DNA from: Verrucomicrobiaceae bacterium
GTDB lineage: Bacteria; Verrucomicrobiota; Verrucomicrobiia; Verrucomicrobiales; Verrucomicrobiaceae
Direction: 5' to 3'
NCBI GenBank assembly: GCA_015075365.1
Contig: JABTUN010000002.1
Span: 1,178,001-1,242,000 of the forward strand
DNA length: 64,000 nt
A program made the translations under genes and the position numbers. The notes beneath the pieces were generated by a model. It saw only the letters and a list, made by a program, of their open reading frames with translations. It did not search any database and was not told the DNA's origin. Below, one piece after another: positions 62,701 through 64,000 of this stretch (its first letter is position 1; each line of letters opens with the position of its first letter).

Positions 62701-63002
62701 GCACTTGGAAGAAAGTCTTCGCCCTGCCCGCCGGTCTGTCCGATGCCACCCCCGGCAGTGCCGCCTTCAGCCCGGATGGCAGGTTGCTCGCGCTGGAGGT
62801 GGAGCATGGGAAGATCCGCCTGTTGCGCACCGGCACTTGGGACGAGGTGTTCACCATCACCCCGCCACAGGATCTCCCCCTCGTGCGCATGGCCTTCTCC
62901 CCCGATGGTCGCCACCTCTACACCACGGGCGGGCAAATTTTGCACCGGTGGGACGTGGCGCGGCTGCGCGAGGAGCTGGAGCGTATAGGATTGGGGTGGT
63001 GA
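59763..63002 (+). CDS. Ser/Thr kinase with C-terminal WD40-like beta-propeller
   Basis: 1079 residues. Zinc ribbon (C16/C19, C32/C35); kinase domain (about 57-330) with ARGGMGIVYRA, HRDLKPGN near residue 178, DFGLAK and GTPNYMAPE; one membrane helix (about 358-378); a charged helix; then a large WD40/PD40-like propeller (about 440-1079: FSPDGRLLALEVEHG, FSPDGRHLYTTGG). The cytoplasmic kinase would answer an outside ligand bound by the propeller. A cluster of hairpins at 60585-60641 adds about 20 residues (GLAARRAEAGNDGRLTATP) inside the kinase C-lobe. ATG at 59769 is an alternative start. Confidence 0.88.
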   Translation: MKMPDTTATTATSVVCPVCGAALAAGEAGGLCVACLLGEALGTEQPAKVLGSIGGHDLIEVIARGGMGIVYRAQQRDPRREVALKALPGAELMSAEAKQRFKIEAEAMARLDHPSILPIYELGEEDGTPFFTMKLAAGGTLSQRIGGYAGKWREIAKLMTRIAEAVQFAHSRGVLHRDLKPGNILFDEKGHAMVSDFGLAKIIGSDTDLTKTLAMMGTPNYMAPELVRKNGGASTASDVWSLGVILYELLAGRVPFTGDNVPAVLRAVVEDEPAGLAARRAEAGNDGRLTATPYSERIPRDLAVITFKALQKEPSRRYHAAEEFAGDLRRWLAGEPIHARPVALAERVWLWAKRKPALAAVLALLALTLLGSTFLLLHSNENLRAVDAQRRAQIHRALLEKADAERQSMTPGRRERTLALAREALAHGSSVQARSVAASALAVMDVKVEREWPVGRVGFGKSPMAFTPDLSKHIAILPAAEVRDRAWKQGALGLRRTSDGVLLKQIPLTDRASYFYASLSQDARWLVTSTGRSKLEIWHLEKETLHTTLPSTTQPAAAFLPSDGTLIAAVDGALVRLHLPDLQREVITTGIPAVGRLFPSPDGQCVAVYCFDETGTIEGSWMEVRSLADGRVLARQDQPYGDAGWSHDGQSVVMFHYPTGYLLRHSLDDASSQPLALLRTTGTGRRAVFRSGDRLLGWSDNENFVHLHDLWLGQPSLVIPGTAMNLKFSADGTRLAWNPDSESAAMAQVLDSPILTQRRASGHERSVDRHLAVSHDGRWIATCDLFGLTLWRAADLQPVAWRFAQRPRDPFESLHFSRDSRQLRFYCGTSKHVTWDIVESADGVVTLTGPGPGDVPSRHYLQAASPDGRWQITFRADEKNVFAHLWEDGKFISKRQRDLEPGLTSRRNCLVSPDGRWWAAGAWNRDRSRLPGFIYVQSTEVDDSRILLSEAACHTYLAVSPDGRWLLGGEGENYAIWESGTWKKVFALPAGLSDATPGSAAFSPDGRLLALEVEHGKIRLLRTGTWDEVFTITPPQDLPLVRMAFSPDGRHLYTTGGQILHRWDVARLREELERIGLGW
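60585..60641. repeat. Three hairpins in frame within kinase 2
   Basis: GGGCT-TGC-AGCCC (60585-60597), CCCGCC/GGCGGG (60595-60600 and 60608-60613) and GGGCGTC/GACGCCC (60621-60627 and 60635-60641). The encoded residues have no counterpart in ordinary kinases between VEDEP and IPRDLAVI. Confidence 0.55.
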
Positions 63003-63138
63003 CAGCCGCCCGGGGAGACGCGGGCCGCCATTGCAAAACCGGCGCGGAGAGGCACCCGAAATGCCCTTCCTGAAGGGTTCATCTGAAAAAATGTGCCGGC
63101 CGCGTACCCTTTTCCAGCAAAGGCGGAAGAAAGGGGTG

Positions 63139-64000
63139 ATGAGAACTCAACACACCTTCATTGCCGTCCTGCTCGGATGCCTTCTGACGAATTCCGGTAC
63201 CATGGTCCATGCCCAGACAGATGTCAGCTACATCGGGCCCACGGGCTCGGACAACTCGTGGACGAACAACGCCAACTGGACCGGCGGCATCGCCCCAACC
63301 TCCACCGCGTTTAACGCCATCATCAACAATGGCGGCAATGTCTTCATCCCCTTCACCAGCATCGGGCTGAACAACCTGACCATCGGCAATGGCAGCACCT
63401 CGGGCTCCGGCCTCATGGTGGACGGACTCATCACCCTGAACAACGGTGCCACCGTGGGAAACAACCAGCTCGCCACGCGAACTGGCATCACCTTCGGCAG
63501 CTCTGTAACCCTCAGCAACGTGCATGGGTTGTCGAACGGAGATGGCACTTTGAGTGCGACCGCCACTTGGAACACAGGCGTTCTTACCTTCAACAACGCC
63601 ACCGCCACCAACAGTTTCAGCTCTGTTTGGAACGCCAAGGCCGGCCTCTACGACAGCATCGGCACCGGCAATACCTTCAGCAATGTCGGCACCTTCCACA
63701 AAAATTCGGACGCTTCGCCCACGGGCGGCATCCTCACCATTGAGCCGGCCTTCAACCAGACAAGTACGGGCACTCTCAACGTGAACGCGGGTGAGCTGCA
63801 ACTGCTCGGCGGAGGCACCCATCACGGTGCCACCAATGTCCTTGGCGGCACCACCCTCAACCTCGCCGGAACGCACACCTTTGCCGATTCACCTGCGACT
63901 CTCTCAGTTGCGGCGGACGCCGTTCTGCAAGTTTCGGGCGGCACCACCACCATACACACTCCATACAGCCATGTCGGCACCGCCGTGGTGGATTCCGGAG
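63139..64000 (+). CDS. Beta-solenoid secreted protein, partial (C-terminus outside window)
   Basis: The frame from the ATG at 63139 stays open to the window end (287 codons). A signal peptide (about 1-26, VLLGCLLTNSGTMVHAQ) is followed by a Gly/Thr/Asn-rich passenger: SDNSWTNNANWTGGIAP, NNLTIGNGSTSGSG, TLNLAGTHTF. This is the same style as the PEP-CTERM protein, with shared NLAGTH motifs. An AAGGGG lies 4 bases before the ATG. It follows kinase 2 by 136 bp, mirroring the first sigma/kinase block. Confidence 0.82.
   Translation, partial: MRTQHTFIAVLLGCLLTNSGTMVHAQTDVSYIGPTGSDNSWTNNANWTGGIAPTSTAFNAIINNGGNVFIPFTSIGLNNLTIGNGSTSGSGLMVDGLITLNNGATVGNNQLATRTGITFGSSVTLSNVHGLSNGDGTLSATATWNTGVLTFNNATATNSFSSVWNAKAGLYDSIGTGNTFSNVGTFHKNSDASPTGGILTIEPAFNQTSTGTLNVNAGELQLLGGGTHHGATNVLGGTTLNLAGTHTFADSPATLSVAADAVLQVSGGTTTIHTPYSHVGTAVVDSG

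Overview
The window looks like a chromosomal segment of a Verrucomicrobiota bacterium, most likely a relative of Prosthecobacter or Verrucomicrobium. Pointers are the high G+C, two PVC-type CxxCH beta-propeller cytochromes, a DUF1549/DUF1553 (PSD1) and DUF1501 gene pair, DUF1080, an xanthan-lyase-like FAD oxidoreductase, giant Ser/Thr kinases paired with ECF-like sigma factors, and a PEP-CTERM surface protein. This placement is inference from gene families; no rRNA or tRNA gene was recognised.

Layout. 1-4348 (minus): a tightly overlapping lipid cassette (diiron heme-oxygenase-like oxidase, fatty acid desaturase, PAP2-type membrane phosphatase/transferase, DUF3419/BtaA-like aminocarboxypropyl transferase, GNAT-like protein cut by the window edge). 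4446-7214 (plus): ExbD-like protein, TonB-like protein, small zinc-ribbon membrane protein, UDP-glucose dehydrogenase. 7230-15465: cupredoxin/PA14 protein, GYF-type protein and ClpS, then DUF1501 and PSD1 genes with a four-helix-bundle gene between them. 15462-18531: IclR regulator, queF-queC, class II aldolase. 18637-25796 (minus): an amidino-sugar cassette (4,6-dehydratase, CBS-nucleotidyltransferase, N-acetyl sugar amidotransferase, HisH, HisF) behind a membrane sulfatase/LtaS-fold enzyme. 25937-31057: M81 peptidase, DUF1080 protein, then an accessory zone with a hairpin element, two toxin-antitoxin modules and a Rap1a-like gene. 31086-31345: a very regular 41-bp palindrome array. 31394-44803: carbohydrate and surface metabolism (two CxxCH proteins, Gfo/Idh/MocA oxidoreductase, TPR protein, FAD oxidoreductase with a divergent LacI-type regulator). 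45045-50724: coiled-coil protein, repeat-rich intergenic DNA, a STAND NTPase with TPRs (defence candidate), thymidylate kinase. 50859-64000 (plus): two ECF sigma/Ser-Thr kinase pairs, each followed by a beta-solenoid surface-protein gene, the last one cut by the window edge.

A second theme is repeat invasion. Small palindromic or phased tandem repeats sit between genes and also in frame inside genes: in the PSD1 gene (twice), a CxxCH protein and a kinase. The most unusual non-coding signal is the array at 31086-31345. It has seven conserved AAACGGCGTTT-like palindromes with centres exactly 41 bp apart, and a different-sequence palindrome lies exactly midway in every interval. The most interesting gene sets are the lipid cassette at the left edge and the amidino-sugar cassette, whose HisF has Glu where the cyclase catalytic Asp is expected.
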